Source of the DNA: an uncultured Propionivibrio sp.
Lineage (GTDB): Bacteria; Pseudomonadota; Gammaproteobacteria; Burkholderiales; Rhodocyclaceae
Reading direction: 5' to 3'
Length of the DNA stretch: 46,859 bases
NCBI RefSeq assembly: GCF_963666255.1
Contig: NZ_OY762658.1
Span: 1-46,859 of the forward strand
Position 1 is the first letter of the stretch; each line of letters opens with the position of its first letter. Shown in pieces: positions 1-9,011 of the stretch. Both the position numbers and the translations under genes were made by a program. Below the pieces are notes generated by a model. It ran no database searches. It was not told the DNA's origin and worked only from the letters and a program-made list of their open reading frames with translations.

Positions 1-467
1 GAGCGTTCGTAGATGCGGGCGACGCCGGCCGCCTTGACGAGCGCACCGACGATCGCCTTGCGCCACTTGTCGGGACCGGCGGCGGTCAGTTGCAGGCAGA
101 TCGTGTCGCCGTAGCGGTCGGCGATGACGCCGGGCAGGCCGTCCGATTCGCCGTGGATCAGGCGCTGGCCGTCCTGTCCGGCCAGTTGTGGCATCGCCGT
201 GCGGCGCGCGACGGCGTCGGCGACGCGGCGCTTGAAGAAGGCGTCGTCGATGATCGCCGTCGTGTCGAAGGTCCAGACACGCGCGCGGATCTGCGAATGC
301 GGGCTCCAGGCGGCGCGCGCCAGGGCGCGGCCGTTGTCGTCGATGACCTCGACGGTGTCGCCGGGCCGGGCGCGGCCGTTGAGTCGGGCGACCGAGCCTT
401 CAAAGATCCAGGGATGGCGGCGGAAGAGCGAACGCTCCTTGCCGGGCTTGAGAATAAGTTCTGCCAT
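1..467 (-). CDS. rlmI: 23S rRNA m5C1962 methyltransferase RlmI, N-terminal part (runs off the left edge)
   Basis: RlmI methylates C1962 of 23S rRNA with S-adenosylmethionine. The visible 155 residues cover the N-terminal PUA-like domain and the start of the central domain. Landmarks typical of the family are KPGKERSLFRRHPWIFEG at residues 8-25, the segment SPHSQIRARVWTFD, and GESDGLPGVIADRYGD. The catalytic SAM-binding domain would lie beyond base 1. The ATG at 467 is chosen because the protein then begins exactly where E. coli RlmI-type proteins do. The efflux gene next to it on the same strand ends 28 bases upstream, so the two may share a transcript, though they have no functional link. 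The call is secure for the family; only the missing C-terminus prevents checking the catalytic cysteines. Confidence 0.93.
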   Translation of the reverse strand, partial: MAELILKPGKERSLFRRHPWIFEGSVARLNGRARPGDTVEVIDDNGRALARAAWSPHSQIRARVWTFDTTAIIDDAFFKRRVADAVARRTAMPQLAGQDGQRLIHGESDGLPGVIADRYGDTICLQLTAAGPDKWRKAIVGALVKAAGVARIYER

Positions 468-495
468 GGGAGCGAAAGGGCGGGGACGCGCCGGG

Positions 496-951
496 TCAGC
501 GCGCGTCGGCCGGCGCGGCCGCGATCGGGAAGACGCGGTCGTAGCCGAGGTTGAAGACAAAGGCGTAGGAGGCGTAGGCAATGGCGACGGCGATGTCGGC
601 GAGCAGCGCTTCGAGCCAGCCCATGCCGGTCCAGTGCATCACCAGCGGCAGCGTCATCAGCACCAGGCTGCTCTCGAAACCGAGTGCGTGCGCGATGCGC
701 AGCAGGAAGGGACGGCGGTCCGCCGTGCGCCCCGTCAGCCGGCCTTCGATCCAGTCGAAGCTGGTGTTGTAGACGGCGTTCCAGAGGCTGGCGATGACGG
801 CGATGATCGCCAGCAGGACCAGCGATTCGCGCACCGGCACGCCGCTGGCCCAGGCAAAGGGCGGCGTGATCAGGACCATGCCGCCGAGTTCGAAGAGCAG
901 AACCTGGCGGGCGCGGTCGAGCGGGGAGCGGAGTTTCGGTGTGGCGGACAT
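496..951 (-). CDS. PACE-family (AceI-like) multidrug/biocide efflux protein
   Basis: This is a 151-residue inner-membrane protein with four predicted helices arranged as two tandem bacterial-transmembrane-pair repeats, the size and layout of AceI. Visible marks are a Glu inside the first helix (RARQVLLFELGG), WNAVYNTSFDWIEG after helix 2, and the second-repeat equivalents HALGFESSLVLM and FNLGYDRVFP. Family members export chlorhexidine, acriflavine and probably short diamines by proton antiport; the substrate here is not knowable from sequence. I chose the ATG at 951 over one at 975 because it gives the usual short cytoplasmic N-terminus. The gene is divergent from alanine dehydrogenase, with about 135 bases between starts. 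No LysR regulator, a common AceI partner, is adjacent. Confidence 0.88.
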   Translation of the reverse strand: MSATPKLRSPLDRARQVLLFELGGMVLITPPFAWASGVPVRESLVLLAIIAVIASLWNAVYNTSFDWIEGRLTGRTADRRPFLLRIAHALGFESSLVLMTLPLVMHWTGMGWLEALLADIAVAIAYASYAFVFNLGYDRVFPIAAAPADAR

Positions 952-1085
952 GCGATGCGGCTCGTGAGCAAACAACCGTCATTTTGCCAGATCGGGGCGT
1001 TTTTCGCTGGCGGGGGGTGTCGCGCGACCGGCGCGCGCGGGAACTCGTTGCGCCGGCACGGCCTCCAACGAACAGGAGAACGGTC

Positions 1086-2201
<1,116 letters not shown>

Positions 2202-2342
2202 TCCGCCGGACCGCGAAAACACGCGAAAATCGCCGTCGGAACGGCCCGGGTGGCGGGCAGGAAGGGTAACATACAAGTTTTGTTCCGCTGCGATCGGGAC
2301 GCTTCCCGCCGCTGCGGTTCGCCTTACGCCGAATTTCGCCCC

Positions 2343-3824
2343 ATGACCGAATTTTCGCTTGCCACCGCCGCGATGCTCTCGCCGCCGGCCGTCTGGCGCC
2401 ACTTTGCCGCCCTCTGTGCGCTGCCCCGCCCGTCGAAAGGCGAAGGGCGGGTGCGTGAGCATTTACTGACCTGGGCCGCCGCACGCGGCTTGGCGACCGA
2501 GACCGATACCGTCGGCAACCTGCTGATCCGCAAGCCGGCGTCGCCCGGGTGCGCCGGGGCGCCGGGCGTCGTTCTGCAGGCGCATCTGGACATGGTCTGC
2601 CAGTGCAATGCCGACGTCGTCCATGACTTCAATGTCGATCCGATCGTGCCGGTGCTGCGCGATGGCTGGCTGGTCGCGGAACGGACGACGCTGGGCGCTG
2701 ACAACGGCATCGGCGTCGCGCTGATCCTGGCGGCGCTGGAAGACGCGTCGCTCGTGCATGGTCCGCTCGAAGCGCTGTTGACCGTCGACGAGGAGTCCGG
2801 CATGGGCGGCGCGCGTGGCCTGGCACCTGGATGGCTACGCGGGACCTTGCTGCTCAATCTCGATACCGAGGACTGGGGCCAGTTCTACGTCGGCTGCGCC
2901 GGCGGCATCGATGTCAGCCTGCGCCGCGTCGGACAGGCCGAGCCGCTGCCCGAGGGCCATCTCGGCGGGCGCGTCGTCGTGCGCGGCCTGCGCGGCGGCC
3001 ATTCGGGGGTCGATATTCATGAAGGGCGCGGCCACGCGATCAAGCTGCTGATCCGCCTGCTGCGCCAGATCGAACGGCGCTGGCCGCTGCGGCTGTCGGC
3101 GCTCAGCGGCGGCACGGCGCGCAATGCCTTGCCGCGCGAGGCCTTTGCCGACATCGCGCTGCCGACGGCGGCGTGGGCAGAGATCGACGCCTTTCTCGCC
3201 GGTTGGCAGGCGATCTTCCGGGCCGAACTGGCCGGTGTCGACGCGGGTGTGACGCTGGCATGGGCCCCGGTGACGCCGGCCAGCGTGATGTGCACTGCCG
3301 ACCAGAACGCCTGGCTGGGCGGGTTGCACGCGGCGCCGCAGGGCATACGGCGCATGAGCGTCGGTGTGCCGGGCGTCGTCGAAACCTCCGGCAATCTTGG
3401 CGTCGTCGCGCTGATGCCGAGCGGCGGGCAGGCGAATTTCATGCTGCGCTCGCTTGTCGATAGCGCTACCGCCGATCTGGCCGAGGAAATCGTCAGCCTG
3501 GCAACGCTGGCCGGTCTGACGGCCGAGTGTTCCGGCGCCTATCCGGGTTGGCGACCGAATCCGGCCTCGCCCTTGCTGGCGCGCTGCCAGGCGCGCTTCG
3601 CGGCGACCTTCGGTGAGGTGTCGTCGGTGCAGGTGATCCATGCCGGCCTCGAGTGCGGGTTGATCGGCGGTACGTATCCGTCGCTCGACATGGTTTCCTT
3701 CGGGCCGACGATCCGCGGCGCGCATGCGCCGGGCGAGGCCGTCGAGGTGGACTCGGTGGCGCGCTGCTGGCGCTTGCTGACGGCGATCCTGTCTGATCTG
3801 GCCGGGAGGGCTGCGGACGCATGA
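2343..3824 (+). CDS. pepD: Aminoacyl-histidine (Xaa-His) dipeptidase, M20C family
   Basis: This cytosolic non-specific dipeptidase (beta-alanyl-histidine dipeptidase) cleaves Xaa-His and other dipeptides. The 493-residue length matches E. coli PepD (485). The di-zinc site is intact: His81 in QAHLDMVCQ, Asp120 in GADNGIGVA, the Glu150-Glu151 pair in TVDEESGMGGA, Asp174 in LNLDTEDWG, and a late His in VIHAGLECGLIGG. The lid/dimerisation domain is inserted between, near RGLRGGHSGVDIHEGRGHA. A GTG at 2250 would add 31 residues but they resemble nothing in the family, so the ATG at 2343 is preferred; no strong ribosome binding site precedes either. The stop overlaps the start of the MFS gene by 4 bases (ATGA), which implies translational coupling. 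Confidence 0.95.
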   Translation: MTEFSLATAAMLSPPAVWRHFAALCALPRPSKGEGRVREHLLTWAAARGLATETDTVGNLLIRKPASPGCAGAPGVVLQAHLDMVCQCNADVVHDFNVDPIVPVLRDGWLVAERTTLGADNGIGVALILAALEDASLVHGPLEALLTVDEESGMGGARGLAPGWLRGTLLLNLDTEDWGQFYVGCAGGIDVSLRRVGQAEPLPEGHLGGRVVVRGLRGGHSGVDIHEGRGHAIKLLIRLLRQIERRWPLRLSALSGGTARNALPREAFADIALPTAAWAEIDAFLAGWQAIFRAELAGVDAGVTLAWAPVTPASVMCTADQNAWLGGLHAAPQGIRRMSVGVPGVVETSGNLGVVALMPSGGQANFMLRSLVDSATADLAEEIVSLATLAGLTAECSGAYPGWRPNPASPLLARCQARFAATFGEVSSVQVIHAGLECGLIGGTYPSLDMVSFGPTIRGAHAPGEAVEVDSVARCWRLLTAILSDLAGRAADA

Positions 3825-4978
3825 AGCCTGACTGGCTGCTGATCCGGCTCATCCTGGTCCAGGTGTTCATCCACGCTTGCATGACCGGCATGCGCATGGC
3901 CGCGCCGCTACTGGCGTTGCGCCAGGGGCACAGCGCGGCGGCGGTCGGCGTCCTGATGTCGCTGTTCGCGCTGACGCTGGTTTTCCTGTCGTTGCCGGCC
4001 GGGCGTTTCGCCGATCGCAATACCTTGCGGCGGCCGGTCGGCATCGCCATCCTATGTGCCGCGTCGGGGACGTCGCTGGCGGTGATCTGGCCGGTGTTTC
4101 CGGTGCTCTGCGTGTCGGCCTTGCTCGCCGGCGGGTCCGCTGGCAGCGCGCTGATCGCCTTGCAGCGCCATGTCGGTCGCATGGCGACGAATCAGACCGA
4201 GCGGAGGCAGGTCTTCAGCTGGCTGGCGATCGGGCCGTCGATCTCGAATTTCATCGGGCCGTTCGCGGCCGGTATCGTCATCGACACCGCCGGTTTCCGC
4301 GCCGCGTTTGCGCTGATGGCGGCGTTCCCGCTGATTTCCTGGTGGCTGGTGCGCGGCGCGCCCGAACAGGCACAGCCGGAGCAACCGGACGATGACGGCC
4401 AGCGTCGTTCCTGGGACCTGCTCGCCGAGCCGAAGCTGCGCCGCCTGCTGCTGATCAACTGGATTCTGGCGTCCTGCTGGGACGTCCACACCTTCGTCGT
4501 GCCGCTGATCGGGCATGAGCGCGGCCTCAGCGCGTCGGTGATCGGGCTGATCCTCGGCGCCTTTGCCGTGGCGGCGACGGCGATCCGCGGCGTGCTGCCG
4601 CTGGTCGCCGAGCGGGTCGAGGAATGGGCCGTGATATTTGGGGCGATGCTGGTGACGGCGACCTTGCTGTTCGTCTATCCGACCCTGCTCTCGGCGCTGA
4701 CGATGGGGACCTGTTCGGTGCTGCTCGGTTTCTCGCTCGGTGTCGTCCAGCCGATGGTGATGAGCACCTTGCACCAGATCACGCCCGAGCATCGCCACGG
4801 CGAGGCGCTCGGTTTGCGCATGATGTCGATCAACGCGTCGAGCGTGCTGATGCCGCTGCTGTTCGGCAGTGCCGGCGCGGTGGTTGGCGTGAAGGCGGTG
4901 TTCTGGGCGGTCGGTTCAACCGTCGGCATGGGGGCGCGGCTGGCCTGGGGCATGCGGCCGCGAGTCCTGCCGAAATAG
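3821..4978 (+). CDS. MFS transporter
   Basis: This is a 385-residue major facilitator with about 12 hydrophobic helices and a hydrophilic central linker (RGAPEQAQPEQPDDDGQRR) between the two six-helix halves. The loop 2-3 signature appears as LPAGRFADR, the family G-x-x-x-D-R-x-x-R pattern. It starts with an ATGA overlap on pepD, and that coupling suggests a peptide, amino-acid or metabolite cargo. This is inference only: no substrate-specific motif is recognisable, and drug-efflux MFS proteins look similar. It converges tail to tail, 4 bases apart, with the asparaginase-domain gene. Confidence 0.85.
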   Translation: MKPDWLLIRLILVQVFIHACMTGMRMAAPLLALRQGHSAAAVGVLMSLFALTLVFLSLPAGRFADRNTLRRPVGIAILCAASGTSLAVIWPVFPVLCVSALLAGGSAGSALIALQRHVGRMATNQTERRQVFSWLAIGPSISNFIGPFAAGIVIDTAGFRAAFALMAAFPLISWWLVRGAPEQAQPEQPDDDGQRRSWDLLAEPKLRRLLLINWILASCWDVHTFVVPLIGHERGLSASVIGLILGAFAVAATAIRGVLPLVAERVEEWAVIFGAMLVTATLLFVYPTLLSALTMGTCSVLLGFSLGVVQPMVMSTLHQITPEHRHGEALGLRMMSINASSVLMPLLFGSAGAVVGVKAVFWAVGSTVGMGARLAWGMRPRVLPK

Positions 4979-4982
4979 GCGC

Positions 4983-5495
4983 TTAGAGCGCGTCGCCTTC
5001 GAAGACGCCGAGGCTGCGGTTCTTTTGCACCGAATGCCAGGGGAAGCAGCGACCGTTCATGGCGATGTAAACGCCGGGCGCCAGCAACTGCGCGGCCATG
5101 ACGGCGCTGCCGAGATTGAAGAGCGCGTCGCTGCCGCTGACCGAGTACGGCACCATCGCGCCGGTGAGCACGATTTTCTTGCCGGCGAGCGCCGCGTCGC
5201 CGGCCGCCACGGCTTCGCCGATTACCCGCGCCGTCTCGGTCATGGTGTCGGTGCCGTGCGTGATGACGATGTTCGCTTCAGAGGCCTGTCGGCAGGCGGC
5301 GAGCACGAGCTGGCGGTTTTCGTCCTGCATGTCGAGGCTGTCGACAAGCTGGTTGAGTTCGAAGGTGATCGGGATGCGGGTGCGGACCTGCTCGATGATG
5401 TCGGGCAGGTGCGTGTCCTTGAAGGTCAGCTGGCCGCGGATCGCGTCGTAGCGTTTGTCGAAGGTGCCGCCGGTAATGATGATGCGCAGGGTCAT
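4983..5495 (-). CDS. Stand-alone asparaginase/glutaminase N-terminal-domain protein
   Basis: The 170-residue product corresponds only to the N-terminal domain of type I/II L-asparaginases, which are normally about 330 residues with a second domain completing the dimer. Both catalytic threonine segments are present: ITGGTFDK at residues 7-14 (nucleophile Thr) and ITHGTDTMTETA (the Thr-Asp pair with substrate contacts). The conserved VLTGAMVPYSVSGSDA block follows. The ORF ends cleanly in a stop, and no second domain is encoded downstream in any frame before the convergent MFS gene 4 bases away. Short relatives of this kind occur in proteobacteria, so it is probably a real family rather than a truncated gene. 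Whether it hydrolyses asparagine without the second domain is unknown. A -10 box lies just upstream. Confidence 0.85.
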   Translation of the reverse strand: MTLRIIITGGTFDKRYDAIRGQLTFKDTHLPDIIEQVRTRIPITFELNQLVDSLDMQDENRQLVLAACRQASEANIVITHGTDTMTETARVIGEAVAAGDAALAGKKIVLTGAMVPYSVSGSDALFNLGSAVMAAQLLAPGVYIAMNGRCFPWHSVQKNRSLGVFEGDAL

Positions 5496-5521
5496 GGGCT
5501 GAAATCGAGTGGTTTCGCGGG

Positions 5522-5527
5522 AGTATA
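5522..5527 (-). promoter_or_regulatory. -10 box (TATACT) for the asparaginase-domain gene
   Basis: On the minus strand TATACT is followed by CCCGCG and then about 26 bases to the ATG at 5495. The corresponding -35 region would fall inside the terminator hairpin of the chemoreceptor gene and shows no good TTGACA match. Confidence 0.45.
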
Positions 5528-5530
5528 AAC

Positions 5531-5570
5531 GAAAGCGCCGCCGATGCCGGCGGCGCGGTATCGGCGGCGC
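5531..5570 (-). terminator. Intrinsic terminator of the chemoreceptor gene
   Basis: An 11-bp perfect inverted repeat (GCGCCGCCGAT at 5535-5545 against ATCGGCGGCGC at 5560-5570) is followed on the minus strand by TTTCGTTT. It begins 6 bases past the chemoreceptor stop codon. Confidence 0.75.
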
Positions 5571-5576
5571 TTGCGC

Positions 5577-6890
5577 CTAGACCTTGAACTGGCCGACGAT
5601 GCCGTTGAGTTCGCCGGCAAGTGCCGAGAGCTGGTCGGCGGCACGCGTCGTTTCCTGGGCGCCGTTGGCGGTGCGCGCGACGATGCCGGTGATCTGGTGC
5701 ATGTTCTGGCTGATGTCCTGCGTCACCTGCGTCTGTTCCTGCGCCGCCTTGGCAACCTGGTTGATCTGGGTGGCGACGGCATGAATCTGGTCGAGGATGC
5801 GCGCCAGCGCCGCACCGGATTCCTCGGCCTTCTGGCTGCCGCGGGCGACTTCCTCGACGCCGGTTTCCATCGCCGTGACGGCTTCACGCGTTTCGTTCTG
5901 GATCGAGCCGATCATCGCGCTGATCTCGGTGGTCGCCTTGCGCGTACGTTCGGCGAGCTTGCGCACCTCGTCGGCGACGACGGCGAAGCCGCGGCCCTGT
6001 TCGCCGGCGCGGGCGGCTTCAATCGCGGCGTTGAGCGCGAGCAGGTTGGTCTGGTCGGCGATTTCCTGGATGGTGCCGGCGATGACGCCGATCTGTTCGG
6101 TGCGGTTGCCGAGGGTTTCGACCGATTTCGCCGTTTCCTTGACGCGGCCGGCGATGCTGTTCATCACCGTGATCGTTTCGTCGACAACGCGGGCGCCGGC
6201 AATCGCCGCGTCGCTGGCGTGATGCGAGCCTTCAGCAGCGGTCGCGCAGCTCTGTGCGATTTCGCCGGCCGAGGCCGACATCTGTTCGCCGGCGGCGGCG
6301 ACGCGCTCGGACTGGTTGGCGACTTCGTCGGCGCCGGCGGCGATCTGCTCGGCCGTCGAGTGCAACTGCGCCGACGCGGCGGCGATCTGCTGCGTGCTCT
6401 GGCCGATCTGGGTGATGTCGTCCTGGATGTTGTCCATGAACATGTCGAACCACTTCGACAGCTCGCCGAGTTCATCGCGGTTCTTGAGATAGATGTTCTT
6501 GGTCAGGTCGCCTTCGCCCTCGGCGATGTCGCGCATGACCGCGATCATCTTGCCGAGCGGCTGAACGATGCTGCGGCTGATGGCAATGGCAAAGCCAATG
6601 GCGATGACGAGCGCCAGGATGCAGCCGATGGCCAGGCCGTAGAGCGCCGACTCGTAGGATGCGATCGCCTTGGCATGACTGGCCTCTGATTGCTGCTTGA
6701 GTTGCGCCGGGATCTCCCGTGCGCCGCCGGCGATCGCTTCGAATGCTGCTGTATTGGTCTTGGCGAGGGTGACCGTTTCCACTTCGATGGTACGCAGTTC
6801 GACGGCGGCGAAAATCGCGAAGCCGATGATCAGCATGACAACGGAAGCGAATCCCAGCAACAGCCGGGTACCGATTTTGAATTGAGTCAT
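5577..6890 (-). CDS. Methyl-accepting chemotaxis protein
   Basis: This is a 437-residue chemoreceptor. TM1 spans roughly residues 8-30 and TM2 roughly 80-105, with only about 50 residues of helix-prone sequence between them, so there is no Cache or four-helix sensor domain. HAMP follows ([20 protein letters not shown]). The long cytoplasmic signalling coiled coil has the invariant hairpin tip [20 protein letters not shown] and [13 protein letters not shown]. The C-terminus [12 protein letters not shown] carries no CheR-binding pentapeptide. Ligand sensing must use the tiny periplasmic segment, the membrane or a partner protein. The ATG at 6890 is chosen because AAGGATGG lies just upstream and the preceding codons are not family-like. 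No che genes are nearby, so this is an orphan receptor feeding a pathway encoded elsewhere. Confidence 0.93.
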   Translation of the reverse strand: MTQFKIGTRLLLGFASVVMLIIGFAIFAAVELRTIEVETVTLAKTNTAAFEAIAGGAREIPAQLKQQSEASHAKAIASYESALYGLAIGCILALVIAIGFAIAISRSIVQPLGKMIAVMRDIAEGEGDLTKNIYLKNRDELGELSKWFDMFMDNIQDDITQIGQSTQQIAAASAQLHSTAEQIAAGADEVANQSERVAAAGEQMSASAGEIAQSCATAAEGSHHASDAAIAGARVVDETITVMNSIAGRVKETAKSVETLGNRTEQIGVIAGTIQEIADQTNLLALNAAIEAARAGEQGRGFAVVADEVRKLAERTRKATTEISAMIGSIQNETREAVTAMETGVEEVARGSQKAEESGAALARILDQIHAVATQINQVAKAAQEQTQVTQDISQNMHQITGIVARTANGAQETTRAADQLSALAGELNGIVGQFKV

Positions 6891-7164
6891 GAATCCATCC
6901 TTGGGGGCAAGTTTGGTGCAGTCGTCTTTTACGGGAAGTTGTCCGGAATCTTTATTCTTTTTGTGGCGCCGGGAGATTCCATGAATCGGCGCCGCCGAAA
7001 AAAAGCCGGGCACATTCTACTCGCCTTTTTCGGGGGGGGCGGCCCCGAATTGAACGTTGATTCCGGTGAAATGACAGGGTGCTATGCGCTGTGATTACGA
7101 ACCGTCACACAAGCGCCCAAAAAGACCCACAGACGGATTTTCACGGGGCGCGTAGAGTGCCAAT

Positions 7165-7264
7165 CGTTGCTTCAGCAATCCCCTGCTGGCAACGTTTGAC
7201 CCTCCCTGACTCATCGCAATGATGAGATTTTTATCCCGCCTCAGACTGATGCGGGATTTTTTTT
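7165..7264 (+). ncRNA. Candidate C-rich, three-hairpin small RNA
   Basis: The 408-base gap between the chemoreceptor and the glycosidase-like gene holds consecutive hairpins on the plus strand. Hairpin 1 (7165-7194) pairs CGTTGC with GCAACG and CAGCA with TGCTG around an ATCCCC loop. An unpaired CCTCCC follows at 7201-7206. Hairpin 2 (7210-7226) pairs CTCATC with GATGAG and is followed by ATTTTT. The last hairpin is a terminator ending in eight T. No protein-coding gene on the plus strand leads into this terminator. The exposed C-rich loop and linker resemble anti-Shine-Dalgarno sRNAs, which act by covering ribosome binding sites. The 5' end is not defined: a weak TTGATT-N17-TGCTAT promoter at about 7057-7085 would give a transcript of about 170 bases. 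Family and targets are unknown. Confidence 0.5.
7233..7264 (+). terminator. Intrinsic terminator, plus strand, without an annotated upstream gene
   Basis: ATCCCGC at 7233-7239 pairs with GCGGGAT at 7251-7257 and is followed by a run of eight T (7257-7264). On the minus strand the hairpin is followed by A residues, so it terminates only rightward transcription. Confidence 0.75.
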
Positions 7265-7298
7265 GCCCGAATTCCGCGAGTCCGCCCTTTCGTCGGTG

Positions 7299-9011
7299 TT
7301 ACGGAGCCGGCGGCGGTGAAAAGAACTCATGCAGCGCGACGCCTGAAAAGGCCGGCCAGCTACGCCAGCCGTGTTCGAGTTGTGACGTCCGGTCGAGCAT
7401 CTCGTGACGGCGGTGGATGAAACTGATGGCGCTGCCTGGCGTGGCGCCGGTGTGCGTCGGCGCGAAGCTGCGTAGCCCAGCTGCGGCGACCGGTTCGGTG
7501 AATTCGAGCAGCGTGCCGTGGCGTTCGCCGATGATGATGGCGAGTTGGCCTTGCGTGGCGGGCGCATGGTGCTGCACACGCGTGTCGGCGATCGGGCCGG
7601 CTTCGAGCGCGATCCGGACTCGACGCCGGGCACGGCTGCCCCATTCCAGAAACGGCTGCGCCAGGGTCCTGATCTGCGCCGGATCGGTGCGATAGGCCAT
7701 GACGGTGATGCTGTCCGCGTCGGCGGCGATGGCGTCGAGCAGCGGGCCGCGCGAGGTTTTTGCCGTCGCCCAGAAGAAGGGAAGCGCGAGGTCAATCGGC
7801 AGGTCTGCCGCTGCCCGCAGTTCGCGTATCGTGTCGGCGTAGGCGTCGAGCCACGGCGTTGCGTCGAGGGCATAGCCGCGATTCAGATAGGGCTCGATGT
7901 CGTACTGGATACCGGCCAGCGCGGCGCCGTCCGGCGCCGTCCGGTTGTAGTCGGCGTAGGCACGGGCCATGCGTTTGAAATGATGCCGTTCCGATGGAAG
8001 AACAGCGCGGGCGTCGCCGGCGACGGCCCAGACCGCGATGCCGGCCTTCGTGGCGCGGGCGACGAACACGGCAAGCTGGTCGGCGTCGACGACCTGCGCG
8101 CGCTCGGGATCGACCGGTACGGTGACGAAAAGCGTATCAATCGCAGCGGCGGCAAAGGCGGCGAAGGCTGCGCTGTCGGCCTGGCGCCAGCCCTCCGGTT
8201 GCCAGATCCAGGTGGCGCGGCCGGACGCCGGCGCCGGGCCGGGAATCGGCACGATCGACAGCTCGGTGATGCCCAGCGTCGCCGCGTGTGGCGGACATAA
8301 CAGGCTGATCGCCCGCAGACGGTTGGTATCGATCCCTTCCGGTGGGAGCGGCAGGGTGACGGTCGGTTGGCCCGGGTCGAGCGTACCCAGCAGGTGCGGG
8401 TCTTCCGCGCTGAGTCGCCGCGTATCCGACAGACCAAGCGGGAAGGGCGCGCTGGCGGTGTAACGCAGGCGGATCGCTGCACGCGTTCCCTGCGGTAGCG
8501 GGCGCTCGTGCAGTCTCAGCAGGGCGCCGCCACTGGTCTGGCCGGCGCGGCAGGCGAGGGTGAGCGCGTCGGCCGAGACGCTGCCGCTGGCGCGGCCGTC
8601 AATGCCGAATGTCTGCAGCGCGATTTCGCCGAAGAGTGTGTTGCCGAGGATGCGCGGGCTGTCGTCGGGTACGGTCGCGTCTCGGGGAATCACTTCGGCC
8701 TGCGCCAGTTCGCTGGCCGCGCCTTCGTAGGAAAGCGCGAATCCCGGTGCGAGACCCTCGGCGAGCGGACGGGCGATCAGGCGCCCGGCCCGCAGCGTTG
8801 TCGCGTTCACCGGCAACTGACGCTGGTCACAGCCGGGCAGCGCGGTGTCGCTGGCCAAGAGGTGCCGCGCCGTCCCGTCGGGAGCGGAGACCGTGTCAAG
8901 CACGCCTGCCGTCGGCGCGACCGTCGGGCATTCGCCGATCCAGACGGCTGCGGCCGGTGCCATGGTTATCGAGGCCAAAGCGGCGGCCAGAAATTTTCCG
9001 CCGACAGTCAC
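7299..9011 (-). CDS. Secreted TIM-barrel protein, probable glycoside hydrolase
   Basis: This 570-residue exported protein has a signal peptide (basic TVGGKFLAAALASI, cleavage probably after APAAA). Residues of roughly 30-290 look beta-rich. The C-terminal part, about residue 300 on, reads like an (alpha/beta)8 barrel: an opening strand ATWIWQPEGW, a central GIQYDIEPYL with a D-x-E pair as in GH18-type enzymes, and later SITVMAYRTD. The barrel and its catalytic residues are inferred from this pattern; I do not recognise a named family. A GTG at 9011 is chosen as start because it overlaps the TGA of the deacetylase gene upstream (GTGA) and begins directly with the signal peptide. Coupled translation with a polysaccharide deacetylase suggests both act on one extracellular polymer. 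Confidence 0.6.
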   Translation of the reverse strand: MTVGGKFLAAALASITMAPAAAVWIGECPTVAPTAGVLDTVSAPDGTARHLLASDTALPGCDQRQLPVNATTLRAGRLIARPLAEGLAPGFALSYEGAASELAQAEVIPRDATVPDDSPRILGNTLFGEIALQTFGIDGRASGSVSADALTLACRAGQTSGGALLRLHERPLPQGTRAAIRLRYTASAPFPLGLSDTRRLSAEDPHLLGTLDPGQPTVTLPLPPEGIDTNRLRAISLLCPPHAATLGITELSIVPIPGPAPASGRATWIWQPEGWRQADSAAFAAFAAAAIDTLFVTVPVDPERAQVVDADQLAVFVARATKAGIAVWAVAGDARAVLPSERHHFKRMARAYADYNRTAPDGAALAGIQYDIEPYLNRGYALDATPWLDAYADTIRELRAAADLPIDLALPFFWATAKTSRGPLLDAIAADADSITVMAYRTDPAQIRTLAQPFLEWGSRARRRVRIALEAGPIADTRVQHHAPATQGQLAIIIGERHGTLLEFTEPVAAAGLRSFAPTHTGATPGSAISFIHRRHEMLDRTSQLEHGWRSWPAFSGVALHEFFSPPPAP

